NCBI RefSeq assembly: GCF_051710625.1
Contig: NZ_JBPESN010000051.1
Coordinates: forward strand, 1 to 15,885
Reading direction: 5' to 3'
DNA: 15,885 nt
Source: JBPESN01 sp051710625
GTDB lineage: Bacteria; Pseudomonadota; Gammaproteobacteria; Enterobacterales; Enterobacteriaceae
The notes beneath the pieces were generated by a model. It saw only the letters and a list, made by a program, of their open reading frames with translations, was not told where the DNA came from and ran no database searches. The translations under genes and the position numbers were made by a program. Shown here one piece after another: positions 1 to 7,825 of the stretch. Within the stretch, counting starts at the first letter, position 1. Every line of letters starts with the position of its first letter.

Positions 1-207
1 CTCACGTATTTCGATTTGTTCCGGGGTTATGGAAGAGGCTTTTGGCGTTTTCCCCTGTCGCTCATCACGCAGTTGTTTTACCCATTTCGTCATCGTAGAA
101 AAACCGACGTCCATGGCTTTTGCTGCTTGTGCGGCGGTGTAATTTTGGTCGACAACCAGTTGAACGGATTCGCGTTTGAATTCAGGATTAAAATTTCTTC
201 TTTTCAT
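1..207 (-). CDS. IS911-like OrfA, N-terminal part (partial)
   Basis: The DNA-binding first transposase protein of an IS3-family element; it recognises the IS ends and forms the N-terminal half of the frameshifted OrfAB transposase. Seen: 69 codons from an ATG at 207, starting MKRRNFNPEFKRESVQLVVD and reaching TPEQIEIRE at the window edge. The segment AAQAAKAMDVGFSTMTKWVK looks like the helix-turn-helix at about residues 24-43. No stop or frameshift is present in the visible part. The expected leucine-zipper region and the C-terminus are beyond the edge; a C-terminal piece of the same protein is found at 15813-15885. Confidence 0.85.
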   Translation of the reverse strand, partial: MKRRNFNPEFKRESVQLVVDQNYTAAQAAKAMDVGFSTMTKWVKQLRDERQGKTPKASSITPEQIEIRE

Positions 208-252
208 TGGTGCACCCGTGTTGTTCTGAAGTGAGCATATCAGCTCTGTTCA

Positions 253-279
253 GGTGGCCAAATTCAGTGTGCCACTACA
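253..279 (-). repeat. Left terminal inverted repeat of the IS911-like element
   Basis: A 27-bp terminus with its tip at 279. It shares the outer TGTAGTGG, the inner GGCCACC and several middle bases with the terminus at 14940-14966, as expected of the imperfect inverted repeats of one IS3-family element. Confidence 0.85.
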
Positions 280-334
280 TCTTTTCAAGCCCTGGCCGTG
301 CGTCGCGCCGGCTGACCTAGTCAAAGAGAGAACC

Positions 335-772
335 ATGAAAAAATTAGATGATACAGCCCTGCTGGTGGCGCGTGTATTGATGCTTATGCTGTTTATAGTG
401 GCCGGCTACGGCAAAGTGGGCGCCGGTTATGCCGCCACCCAGCAATACATGGCGGCGATAAGCGTGCCGGGCTTTTTACTGCCGTTGACGATCTTACTGG
501 AAGTCGGCGGCGGCCTGGCTGTCCTGTTTGGTCCGTTTACCCGCAGCATAGCGCTCATCGCCGTGATATTTACGCTAATGACGGCGTTTATTTTTCATGC
601 GGATTTTACCCAGGCGGGCAACCAGATTAACTTTATGAAAAACCTGACTATCGCCGGCGGCTATTTGCTATTGGCGGTAAGCGGCCCCGGCGCCTTCAGC
701 CTGGATTACCTGTTGAAGAGAAAAGGAGCACCGCGGGTAACGGCGCCTTCCGCCGGTTCCAACGTGCGATGA
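335..772 (+). CDS. yqjF: DoxX-family inner membrane protein YqjF
   Basis: A small DoxX-family membrane protein of 145 residues, close to the E. coli YqjF I remember (about 130). Seen: the start MKKLDDTALLVARVLMLMLF, the segment GYAATQQYMAAISVPGFLLP, and LLEVGGGLAVLFG, then FMKNLTIAGGYLLLAVSGPGA. Four hydrophobic spans lie near residues 8-25, 47-70, 72-90 and 107-125. The ATG at 335 has GAGAGAACC before it; an upstream ATG at 254 only extends into IS sequence. Its exact role is unknown; in this family a link to respiration or redox stress is proposed. Its usual partner yqjG follows but is broken. The C-terminal tail (RKGAPRVTAPSAGSNVR) is longer than I remember. Confidence 0.88.
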   Translation: MKKLDDTALLVARVLMLMLFIVAGYGKVGAGYAATQQYMAAISVPGFLLPLTILLEVGGGLAVLFGPFTRSIALIAVIFTLMTAFIFHADFTQAGNQINFMKNLTIAGGYLLLAVSGPGAFSLDYLLKRKGAPRVTAPSAGSNVR

Positions 773-944
773 GCGTTATCGCCCGGAACGCCGACGCGGT
801 TCGCCGATTCGGGCAATCACCTGGCGCGACGGCCCAGAGCCGGCGCGCTCCTCCGGTTCAGGTAAGTCATCGGCGCGAGAGCCGGCAATAAATAAGCCGT
901 CTGTACACGCAGTCGAGCAGCTTGACGTTGGAAGGAGTGAAGAG

Positions 945-1945
945 ATGGGATTACTGGGTAGAGGGGCAGTGGCAGGACAAATGGTACGATACCGCCGCCA
1001 GCGGCGGACGTTTTCATCGCTCGGCGTCCCAATTCCGCCACTGGATTACCCCCGACGGAAGCGCCGGGCCGGAAGGACGCAGCGGCTTTCGCGCTGAAGC
1101 CGGCCGCTATCACCTTTACGTATCGCTGGCCTGCCCCTGGGCGCACCGAACCCTGCTGATGCGCCAGTTGAAAGGGCTGGACCTTTGATCCCGGTCTCGG
1201 TGGTCTATCCGCTCATGCTCGAGAACGGCTGGACCTTCAGCCGCGATTCCCCCGGCGCCACCGGCGATCCCCTGTTTGGTAAAGCCTTTCTATATCAACT
1301 TTATTTGCAGGCGGACGCCGGCTACAGCGGCCGCGTCACGGTACCGGTACTCTGGGATAAGCAGCAACAAACCATTGTCAGCAACGAATCGGCGGATATC
1401 CTGCGCATGTTCAACAGTGCGTTTGACGGCGCTGCTTTGTTGGCCGGCGACTATTATCCCGCCCATCTGCGTATACCGCCATTGATGAGATTAACGGCTG
1501 CGTGTATCCGCAGGTGAATAATGGCGTCTACCAAGCCGGCTTCCCACCCGTCAGGAGGCCGATGATGAAGCGGTAGAAAAGGTTTTCGCGGCATTGGCAC
1601 GGTTGGAGACGCTCCTCCTCGGCCGGCATCGCTATCTGACGGGTCCCCCGCCTGACCGAAGCGGATTTACGGCTGTGGACTACGCTTATCCGCTTTGATG
1701 CGATTTATCACACCCACTTTAAATGCGATCATCAGCGCCTGAGCGACTATTTAAATTTATCGGGATTTCTGCGCGATATTTATCAGCTGCCGGGCGTGGC
1801 CGAAACGGTGGATTTTGCCCATACTCGCCACCATTATTTCCGCAGCCATCCGACGCTCAATCCCCACGGCATTATTTCTATCGGACCGCAGCAGGATCTT
1901 GGCGAGCCCCACGGCCGCGACGCAGTGTTTCGGCGTCGACGATGA
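945..1945 (+). pseudogene. yqjG: yqjG, glutathionyl-hydroquinone reductase, multiply frameshifted
   Basis: The intact family member is a cytosolic glutathione transferase-fold enzyme that reduces glutathionyl-hydroquinones using a catalytic Cys. Seen: a good ribosome site (GGAAGGAG) before an ATG at 945; homology to YqjG runs the full length but in several frames. Recognisable pieces include RYHLYVSLACPWAHRTLLMR (the Cys-Pro-Trp active-site motif is kept), VVYPLMLENGWTFSRD, TVPVLWDKQQQTIVSNES, then LGRHRYLTG, SDYLNLSGFLRDIYQLPG and HPHGIISIGPQQDL-like sequence ending at a TGA at 1943. The frame breaks near 957 (extra G), 1184, 1478, 1545 and 1650. With at least five breaks no working enzyme is expected. 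It lies downstream of yqjF, as in E. coli. Confidence 0.92.
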
Positions 1946-1979
1946 ATGATCCCCTGCTGCCTGGGACGGCCGCAGGACT

Positions 1980-2442
1980 TTAGCTGAACAGTTTGGGAAT
2001 TTCGCGTAGAACCCAGGATTTGGCTTCCCCCATGCTGTCGCGGCGCCAGGCCAGGATGATATCGCTCCCGGCGCTGTACTCCGGACTTACCACCCGCAGT
2101 CGCCCGGCGGCGATATCCGCCTCCACCAGAGGATAAGGCATTGTCGCCACCCCCATCCCGGCGAGCAGCGCCTTGTGTTTATCCGCCATGGTACTCAACC
2201 GTCAGGCGCTGCTATTTATCCAGTAGCTGCACCGTCAGCACCGGCCGCTCCCGTGCGGTATCGCCATCGTCGATACCGCGATATTTGACGCGGGCAACCT
2301 CGGACAGCGACTCCGGTTCTTGATGAATGGGGTAGTCGGGGGTGGCGACGTAGACATTAAGCAAGCGGTACAGTTTGCGGCTGTTAATTTCCGACGACGC
2401 GCGAGAATGAAGATCCGGGGCAATGACGATATCGGCCCGCCC
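1980..2442 (-). pseudogene. yhaJ: yhaJ, LysR-type regulator, 3' remnant
   Basis: Intact YhaJ is a LysR-type transcription factor of about 298 residues. Only the effector-binding C-terminal half remains. Seen on the minus strand: GRADIVIAPDLHSRASSEIN begins at 2442, then NVYVATPDYPIHQEPESLSE and RERPVLTVQLLDK, then an in-frame TAG, a one-base frameshift near 2195, and then ALLAGMGVATMPYPLVEADI to DSMGEAKSWVLREIPKLFS with a TAA at 1980. The whole winged-helix DNA-binding N-terminus is gone, removed by the deletion that also took the 5' half of yhaK. The gene is convergent with yqjG, 34 bp away. Confidence 0.9.
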
Positions 2443-2870
2443 AGGCGTTAGCTACAGCGAGCACAATGTCGGCGCCGTGCCCCTGACCCGAGTGCAGCTA
2501 TGGCTCGACGCCTGCCTCACGCGGGAAAATCCCGCCGTGCAATCGCTTACGCTGCCCGCTGCCGCCCACGTCTTGCCGGCCTCGCCGCAGGGCGAGCAGG
2601 GCAGCCTGCAATTGCGCCAGCAGGCGTGGACCCCAAGGTGACGCTCGCGGCGGGAGAAAGCCTGACGGTGCCGCTCAACGGCCGGCATGCTTATCTGCAA
2701 TCGGTCTACGGTCAGGGGGAGATTGGCGGGCCGCAGGGCGCGCGCGGACGACTTTCCTGCGGCGCCCCGGCGCCTTTGTCTATGATGAGCAACCGCTTAC
2801 GCTGCAAGCCGGCGCACCTTTGCGGGCGTTATTGATTGATTTGGCCGGCGACGACCGCCCGACATCCTAA
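2441..2870 (+). pseudogene. yhaK: yhaK, pirin-family bicupin, 3' remnant
   Basis: Intact YhaK is a pirin-like, redox-sensitive cytosolic bicupin of about 233 residues. Seen: the sequence starts abruptly at PGVSYSEHN (2441), immediately abutting yhaJ codons on the other strand, then PLTRVQLWLDACLTRENPAV, GSLQLRQQAW, a frameshift near 2630, VTLAAGESLTVPLNGRHAYL, a frameshift near 2760, and PLRALLIDLAGDDRPTS with a TAA at 2868. The N-terminal cupin domain is missing. In E. coli yhaJ and yhaK are divergent neighbours, so a single deletion across their shared intergenic region explains both truncations. Confidence 0.9.
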
Positions 2871-2889
2871 GCCGGCGGATGCCGACGGC

Positions 2890-2922
2890 AAAAAACCCCG
2901 CGCCAGGATAGGGGACGGGGTT
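2890..2922 (-). terminator. Rho-independent terminator of rnpB
   Basis: On the minus strand AACCCCG (2916-2922) pairs with CGGGGTT (2894-2900) around a 15-nt loop, and the stem runs into a stretch of six T (2890-2895). It lies just after the mature RNase P RNA 3' end. Confidence 0.85.
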
Positions 2923-2929
2923 AACGCAA

Positions 2930-3312
<383 letters not shown>

Positions 3313-3319
3313 GGGGCGG

Positions 3320-3348
3320 AGTATAGGGACTTTCCCGGCGCTTGTCAT
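3320..3348 (-). promoter_or_regulatory. sigma-70 promoter of rnpB
   Basis: Minus strand: -35 ATGACA (3343-3348), 17-bp spacer, -10 TATACT (3320-3325), then a GC-rich CCGCCCC discriminator and the RNA start about 7 bp further on. The GC-rich discriminator is typical of stringently controlled stable-RNA promoters (inference). Confidence 0.85.
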
Positions 3349-3387
3349 CTGCGATATGCGGCGCCAGGAACAGCTCAGCGCGCCGCG

Positions 3388-4254
3388 TTACGCTTTTTGT
3401 TGCCGATCGAGGCCATAGCGATATAGCGCATTCTTTTTTACACCGTGGATCTCCGCCGCCAGCGCCGCGGCTTTTTTCAGCGGCAGCTCGGCCTGCAATA
3501 GCGCTAAGGTGCGCAGGGCCTCGGGCGGCAGTACGTCGTCCGGCGCGTGATAGCCTTCGACGATAAGAACCATCTCGCCGCGGCGACGCTTCTCATCCTC
3601 CTGCACCCAGGCCAGAAGCTTAGCGACCGGCGCGCCATAAAGCGCCTCCCAGGTTTTAGTCAGCTCCCGCGCCAGCACCACATAGCGCAGCGGGCCCCAG
3701 GCGGTCGTCATATCTTCCAGGCTCTCCAGCAGCCGGTGAGTCGATTCGTAGAAAATCAGCGTACGCGGCTCCTGCGTCAGCACCTGGAGGAAATCGAGAC
3801 GCGCTTTACGCTTCGCCGGCAGAAAGCCTTCATAGCAAAAACGATCGGACGGCAGCCCGGCGGCCGATAGCGCGGTGATGGCCGCACAGGCGCCCGGCAA
3901 CGGCACCACGCGGATACCAGCCTCGCGGCAGCGGCGTACCAAGTGATAGCCTGGGTCGTTGATAAGCGGCGTGCCAGCGTCACTAACCAGCGCTATACTC
4001 TGTCCGTCTTGCAGCTTCGCCAGTAAAATATCTGCTTTTTGCTGTTCATTATGGTCGTGCAACGCGAATAGCCGCGCATTTATGGCAAAATATTGTAACA
4101 ATAGACCGGTATGACGAGTATCCTCAGCAGCAATAAGATCAACGCCCTGCAGGACAGACAGCGCCCGCCGGGTGATGTCCTCCAGATTACCAATGGGAGT
4201 CGGTATTACATACAGCGTTGATGCGGAAATATCTGCTTGTTGGCGTTGATTCAT
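3388..4254 (-). CDS. rsmI: 16S rRNA (cytidine1402-2'-O)-methyltransferase RsmI
   Basis: Methylates the 2'-OH of C1402 in the 16S rRNA decoding centre using S-adenosylmethionine, together with RsmH giving m4Cm1402. Seen: 288 residues, as in E. coli (286). The tetrapyrrole-methylase-type N-domain starts at TLYVIPTPIGNLEDITRRAL (about 13-32), followed by DLIAAEDTRHTGLLL, SLALVSDAGTP-like ALVSDAGTPLINDPGYHLV (about 89-107), PLPGACAAITALSAAGLPSD (about 118-137) and RTLIFYESTHRL. The smaller C-terminal region ends with KKNALYRYGLDRQQKA. No frame break. It is divergent from lpoA with 62 bp between the two starts, and its end lies close to the rnpB promoter. Confidence 0.97.
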   Translation of the reverse strand: MNQRQQADISASTLYVIPTPIGNLEDITRRALSVLQGVDLIAAEDTRHTGLLLQYFAINARLFALHDHNEQQKADILLAKLQDGQSIALVSDAGTPLINDPGYHLVRRCREAGIRVVPLPGACAAITALSAAGLPSDRFCYEGFLPAKRKARLDFLQVLTQEPRTLIFYESTHRLLESLEDMTTAWGPLRYVVLARELTKTWEALYGAPVAKLLAWVQEDEKRRRGEMVLIVEGYHAPDDVLPPEALRTLALLQAELPLKKAAALAAEIHGVKKNALYRYGLDRQQKA

Positions 4255-4282
4255 TGTTTCATCCGGATTGTCTATTTAATAT
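4254..4282 (+). promoter_or_regulatory. Candidate promoter of lpoA
   Basis: In the 62-bp rsmI/lpoA intergenic gap, TTGTTT (4254-4259), a 17-bp spacer and TAATAT (4277-4282) fit a weak sigma-70 promoter reading toward lpoA. The gap is AT-rich compared with its flanks. No experimental support; other hexamers are possible. Confidence 0.3.
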
Positions 4283-4435
4283 AGAGCATCTTAAAAAGAA
4301 TATCACTGGATACAGTATGCTTTCCTCTTATGTATTGGGTTTTAAAACGGGACGTCTTCTTCCTGTCGTGCTGGCCTCGTTGATTCTGGCCGCCTGTACC
4401 GCCCAGGGCCCGGAAAGCCAAACCGGCCGCACGGC

Positions 4436-4535
4436 NNNNNNNNNNNNNNNNNNNNNNNNNNNNNNNNNNNNNNNNNNNNNNNNNNNNNNNNNNNNNNNNN
4501 NNNNNNNNNNNNNNNNNNNNNNNNNNNNNNNNNNN
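4436..4535. other. Assembly gap (100 N)
   Basis: Exactly 100 N, the usual placeholder for a gap of unknown size. It abuts the CAATGC repeat, so the repeat probably continues into it and blocked assembly. True length is unknown, hence the reading frame across it cannot be judged. Confidence 0.97.
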
Positions 4536-4667
4536 CAATGCCAATGCCAATGCCAATGCCAATGCCAATGCCAATGCCAATGCCAATGCCAATGCCAATG
4601 CCAATGCCAATGCCAATGCCAATGCCAATGCCAATGCCAATGCCAATGCCAATGCCAATGCCAATGC
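4536..4667 (+). repeat. Perfect CAATGC hexamer microsatellite, 22 visible copies
   Basis: Seen: 132 bp of uninterrupted CAATGC units with no mismatch, running directly out of the N gap. In the frame that leads to the LpoA segment DYYLQQMQQ the repeat reads AAT GCC, that is Asn-Ala pairs. It sits between the lipid-anchored Cys and the first TPR helix of LpoA. Since the unit is 6 bp, copy-number change keeps the frame and changes only the linker length. Purity suggests recent expansion. Confidence 0.97.
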
Positions 4668-6292
4668 CGACTATTATTTGCAGCAGATGCAGCAAAAGTA
4701 GCAATGATACCAAGACCGACTACCAATTACTCGCCATTCGCGCGCTGATAAAAGAAGGGCGCCCGCCGCAGGCGCAGCAGCAGCTTGCCGCCCTGCCGCC
4801 CCAGTTTGATGCGGCGCGCCAGCAAAATATCGATAAAACCTGGCAAACGCTGGTATCTCTCCCGTCCCCGCAGAGCAATCTGGTGATTAACGCCGATGAA
4901 AACATACTGCAGGGCTGGCTGGATCTGCTGCGCGTATACCAGGACAATCGCCAGGATCCTACGCTGTTGCAGGCGGCCATCAAAGACTGGCAGACCCGCT
5001 ATCCGCAAAACCCGGCGGCGAAAACGCTGCCTACACCGCTTAGTCAGGCGCAAAACTACTCCTCGTCCTCGGTGGGGGGCATTGCTTTGCTGCTGCCGCT
5101 TAACGGGCAGGCCCAGGTTTTCTCCAACGCGATTCAGCAAGGATTCTCGGCGGCGAAAAACGGCCTGACGACGCAACAAAGCGCGCCGGAACAGGACGCG
5201 AGTGCCGCGGGCCAGTCCGCCGATGGCGTTCCCCAGAACGACGGGGCGGCGGGGACAGAGCCGGCCAGCGGCAGCGCCAATCAGAACGGACCGGTGACCC
5301 CCCCCGGCACCCGTCCTGACCCCGCTGCATCGGGCGTCGACGGGCAGGCCTCCGCCGCGGACAATGCGCCCCAGGCGACGACCCTTAGCGGGCAGAGCGC
5401 CGGCGGCCAACCGTCGGCAGCGCCCTCCGCCGCCAGCGGAGTGCCGGTCAAGGTTTATGATACGTCAAGCCAGCCGCTGCCGGCGCTGCTGGCGCAGGCG
5501 CAGCGGGACGGCGCCAGCCTGATAATCAGTCCGTTGCTGAAAAACAACGTTGAGCAGCTGTACAACAATAATGCTGGCGCCGCGTCCGCCGGCACGTTGA
5601 ATATCCTGGCGCTTAATCAGCCTGAACACCGGCAGGCGCGGCCTAACATCTGTTATTTTGCCCTGTCTCCGGAAGATGAGGCGCGCGATGTAGCCAACCA
5701 CATCCACCAAGCAGGCTCAGCAGCAACCGCTGCTGCGGCTGGCGTGTGGCGCTCTGGGCGATAGGATAGCGAAAGCGTTTTCCGGCGCCTGGCGTCAGGC
5801 AGGCGGCGCCACGGTACTGGAACAGCGCTTCGGCTCCTCCGCCGAGCTGAAACAAAACATTAACAGCGGCGCCGGCATCCCGTTGACCGGCACGCCGTTG
5901 GCCGCTGGCGAAGCGCCGGCCAACGCAGCGGTGACGACCATCGCGGGTCTGACTATCTCCGCGCCGCAGGATAATGGCGCGGTCTCGCCGTCCGGCAGCG
6001 CCGGCGGCGCTATCGACGCGGTTTATATCATCGCCACCCCTGACGAACTGGCGCTGATTAAGCCCATGATTGATATGCGCGTCAGTTCGCGCGCCCGGCT
6101 GGCGCTGCTGTCGCAGATAAGTAGCCAGTTCCGTGGCGATTATTCACTGGTGCGGCTGTACGCCATGGGCATGGATGCCTGGGCGCTGGCTAACCACTTC
6201 AGCGAAATGCGGCAGATTTCGGGCTTCCAGGTAGCGGGCGAAACCGGCACGCCATCGGCAATGCCGAATTGCGTGATCAACAGGACGTTGTC

Positions 6293-6604
6293 ATGGCTGA
6301 AATACCAGCGGGGCTAGCTGATAACGGCGCAGTTAAGCGGCCGCTCACGTGGCGCACAGGCGTAGCGGTACGCGCGCTGCCGCTTTAAGCAGGCTGGACT
6401 CCACTTTGGCGCCGCCAATATGCATATCCGCGGCGGCAAGATTGATTTGATCATGTTGGATCGTTTTACCTGGGTGTTCGTCGAAATCCGCTACCGCCGC
6501 CGAAAGCGTCACGCCGTGCAAACGCCGCTGGTTGCCGTTTCGATATTATCGCCATTACCGGAAGCCGGGTTGAATGGCTGAAAGACGCCTTCGGCGCACC
6601 GTAA
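6293..6604 (+). pseudogene. yraN: yraN, UPF0102 nuclease-like protein, decayed
   Basis: YraN is a small protein of the UPF0102 family with a predicted endonuclease-like fold; its role is not established. Seen: an ATG at 6293 overlaps the lpoA end by 25 bp and reads MAEIPAGLADNG to a TAA after ALPL. Other frames then give NMHIRGGKIDLIMLDRFTWV followed by FVEIRYRRR, and RFDIIAITGSRVEWLKDAF ending in a TAA at 6602. These correspond to the family's RGGEIDLI, FVEVRYRR and C-terminal segments, so at least two frameshifts and a deletion have occurred; the acidic residue of RGGEIDLI is Lys here. It sits in its usual place between lpoA and diaA. Confidence 0.85.
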
Positions 6605-6642
6605 TGGCGCCCCATTCATTTTGACTTATCAGGTTGTTAAAC

Positions 6643-7233
6643 GTGCTGGAAAGAATAAAAGGCTGTTTTACCGAGAGTATTCAAACCCAGGTTGCGGCGG
6701 CGGAGGCCCTGCCGGACGCCATTGCCCATGCTGCCAACGTGCTGGCGCAGGCGCTGCTCGACGATAAAAAAATCTTATGCTGCGGCAACGGCACCTCCGC
6801 CGCGAACGCGCAGCACTTCGCCGCCTGCATGCTGAATCGCTTTGAAGCCGAGCGCCCGAGCCTGCCGGCAATGGCACTGAATGCGGACACCGTCGTCTTG
6901 ACCGCCATCGCCAACGATCGCCAGCATGACGAAATTTACGCCAAGCAGGTGCGCGCGCTCGGACAGGCCGGCGATGTCCTGCTGGCGATTTCCACCCGCG
7001 GCAACAGCCGTGATATCGTGAAAGCCGTCGAAGCTGCCGTCACGCGGGACATGAAAATTATAGCACTGACGGGCTACGACGGCGGCGAATTGGCCGGTTT
7101 TCTGGGTCAGCAGGACGTGGAAATCCGCATCCCGTCCCATCGCAGCGCGCGGATCCAGGAGATGCATATGCTCACCGTGAATTGTTTGTGTGATTTGATT
7201 GATAATAAGCTGTTTCCTCACCTGGACGATTAA
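6643..7233 (+). CDS. diaA: DnaA initiator-associating protein DiaA
   Basis: A SIS-domain protein that binds DnaA as a homotetramer and promotes assembly of ATP-DnaA on oriC, timing replication initiation. Seen: 196 residues, equal to E. coli. Conserved parts include ERIKGCFTESIQTQVAAAEA, KILCCGNGTSAANAQHFAAC, VVLTAIANDRQHDEIYAKQV, LLAISTRGNSRDIVKAVEAA and IRIPSHRSARIQEMHMLTVN. Leu190 and Phe191, needed for DnaA binding in E. coli, are present in the tail DNKLFPHLDD. I chose the GTG at 6643 (MLERIK) because it aligns with the E. coli start, also GTG as I recall; a TTG at 6634 would add three residues. No frame break, while its neighbours lpoA and yraN are broken. dolP follows after 9 bp, probably in one transcript. 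Confidence 0.96.
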   Translation: MLERIKGCFTESIQTQVAAAEALPDAIAHAANVLAQALLDDKKILCCGNGTSAANAQHFAACMLNRFEAERPSLPAMALNADTVVLTAIANDRQHDEIYAKQVRALGQAGDVLLAISTRGNSRDIVKAVEAAVTRDMKIIALTGYDGGELAGFLGQQDVEIRIPSHRSARIQEMHMLTVNCLCDLIDNKLFPHLDD

Positions 7234-7242
7234 GGAGCCCAG

Positions 7243-7818
7243 ATGAAAATACATACGCCATTACTCCTGCTGTGCACCGCCCTGATGCTGCAAGGATGCG
7301 TCGGCGCGGTGGTGGTCGGCACCGCCGCGGTCGCCACCAAAACCGCCATTGATCCCCGCACCGTAGGTACACAAGTCGATGACGGCACCCTTGAAGCACG
7401 GGTCACCAACGCGCTGGCTAAAGATCAGCAGTTGAAGAAAGACGCGCACATCGTCAATACCGCCTATCAGGGCAAAGTCCTGCTGACCGGTCAGGCGCCG
7501 ACCCCCGAGTTTATCGAACGCGCTAAGCAGATTGCGATGGGCGTCGACGGCGCGACCGAGGTGTATAACGAAATACGCCAGGGGCAGCCGGTATCGCTCG
7601 GACGCGCGTCCATGGATACCTGGATCACCACCAAAATCCGTTCACAGCTGCTGGCCAGCGACGCTGTCAAGTCGTCCAACGTGAAAGTGACCACCGAGAA
7701 CGGCGAAGTCTTCCTGTTGGGGCTCGTGACCAATGCCGAAGGCAAAGCCGCGGCCGAAGTGGCCAGTAAAGTGAACGGCGTGAAACACGTTACCACCGCC
7801 TTCACCTACTTGCAGTAG
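7243..7818 (+). CDS. dolP: Outer-membrane lipoprotein DolP (two BON domains)
   Basis: DolP (formerly YraP) is a dual-BON-domain lipoprotein that maintains outer-membrane integrity, binds anionic phospholipids at division sites and is linked to BAM function. Seen: 191 residues, as in E. coli; signal peptide MKIHTPLLLLCTALMLQGC with lipobox Leu-Gln-Gly-Cys19 and Val at +2, which favours outer-membrane sorting. BON1 covers about residues 45-115 (TLEARVTNALAKDQ to VYNEIRQGQP) and BON2 about 124-190 (DTWITTKIRSQLLASDAVKS to HVTTAFTYLQ). A strong AAGGAG ribosome site precedes the ATG. The stop is only 7 bp from the end of the convergent mtgA remnant. Confidence 0.96.
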   Translation: MKIHTPLLLLCTALMLQGCVGAVVVGTAAVATKTAIDPRTVGTQVDDGTLEARVTNALAKDQQLKKDAHIVNTAYQGKVLLTGQAPTPEFIERAKQIAMGVDGATEVYNEIRQGQPVSLGRASMDTWITTKIRSQLLASDAVKSSNVKVTTENGEVFLLGLVTNAEGKAAAEVASKVNGVKHVTTAFTYLQ

Positions 7819-7825
7819 CCGCGGT

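Larger units (their letters stand above)
1..279 (-). mobile_element. IS911-like element (IS3 family), left-end part, cut by the window edge
   Basis: Seen: read on the minus strand, the element starts at 279 with TGTAGTGGCACACTGAATTT, followed by GGCCACC, a short leader, and an orfA reading frame that runs off the window at position 1. The N-terminal OrfA sequence matches the IS911 family as I remember it. The tip lies 55 bp upstream of yqjF, so the insertion probably separates yqjF from its native upstream region. The copy in 14940-15885 has the same orientation and carries the other terminus. I cannot check a target duplication because the far end is outside the window. Confidence 0.88.
4317..6317 (+). 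pseudogene. lpoA: lpoA, lipoprotein activator of PBP1A, decayed
   Basis: Intact LpoA is an outer-membrane lipoprotein that reaches through the periplasm and stimulates PBP1A transpeptidation. Seen: signal peptide and lipobox MLSSYVLGFK...LASLILAAC, a 100-N gap, 22 CAATGC units, then DYYLQQMQQ, where an extra A in an AAAA run (4694-4697) shifts the frame; then NDTKTDYQLLAIRALIKEGR, NIDKTWQTL, NLVINADENILQGWLDL, GIALLLPLNGQAQVFS, VYDTSSQPLPALL and NICYFALSPEDEARDV. A second frameshift lies near 5708, after which the gene reads to SWLKYQRG (TAG at 6315). Compared with E. coli, about 65 residues of the TPR domain (join near 4815) and about 45 near 6120 are missing, both in frame. Function is very likely lost, although the 4694 shift is in a homopolymer next to an assembly gap and could be a sequence error. 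Confidence 0.88.

Noticed and set aside
254..334. An upstream start for yqjF
   Set aside because: It would begin inside the IS terminus and add 27 residues with no homology.
773..944. A possible hairpin terminator between yqjF and yqjG
   Set aside because: GC-rich partial repeats occur, but no clean stem with a following T-run could be drawn.
4536..4667. The hexamer array as a CRISPR or as coding for poly Met-Pro, Gln-Cys, Ala-Leu or His-Trp proteins
   Set aside because: There are no spacers, so it is not a CRISPR. The other reading frames are simply the six readings of one repeat; only the Asn-Ala frame joins the LpoA homology.
4727..5410. A 227-codon minus-strand open frame opposite lpoA
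   Set aside because: It mirrors the Ala/Gln-rich LpoA coding frame and has a low-complexity Arg-rich composition typical of a shadow frame.
6775..7254. A 159-codon minus-strand open frame
   Set aside because: It is the antisense of diaA, a conserved gene; GC-rich third positions leave the reverse frame open.
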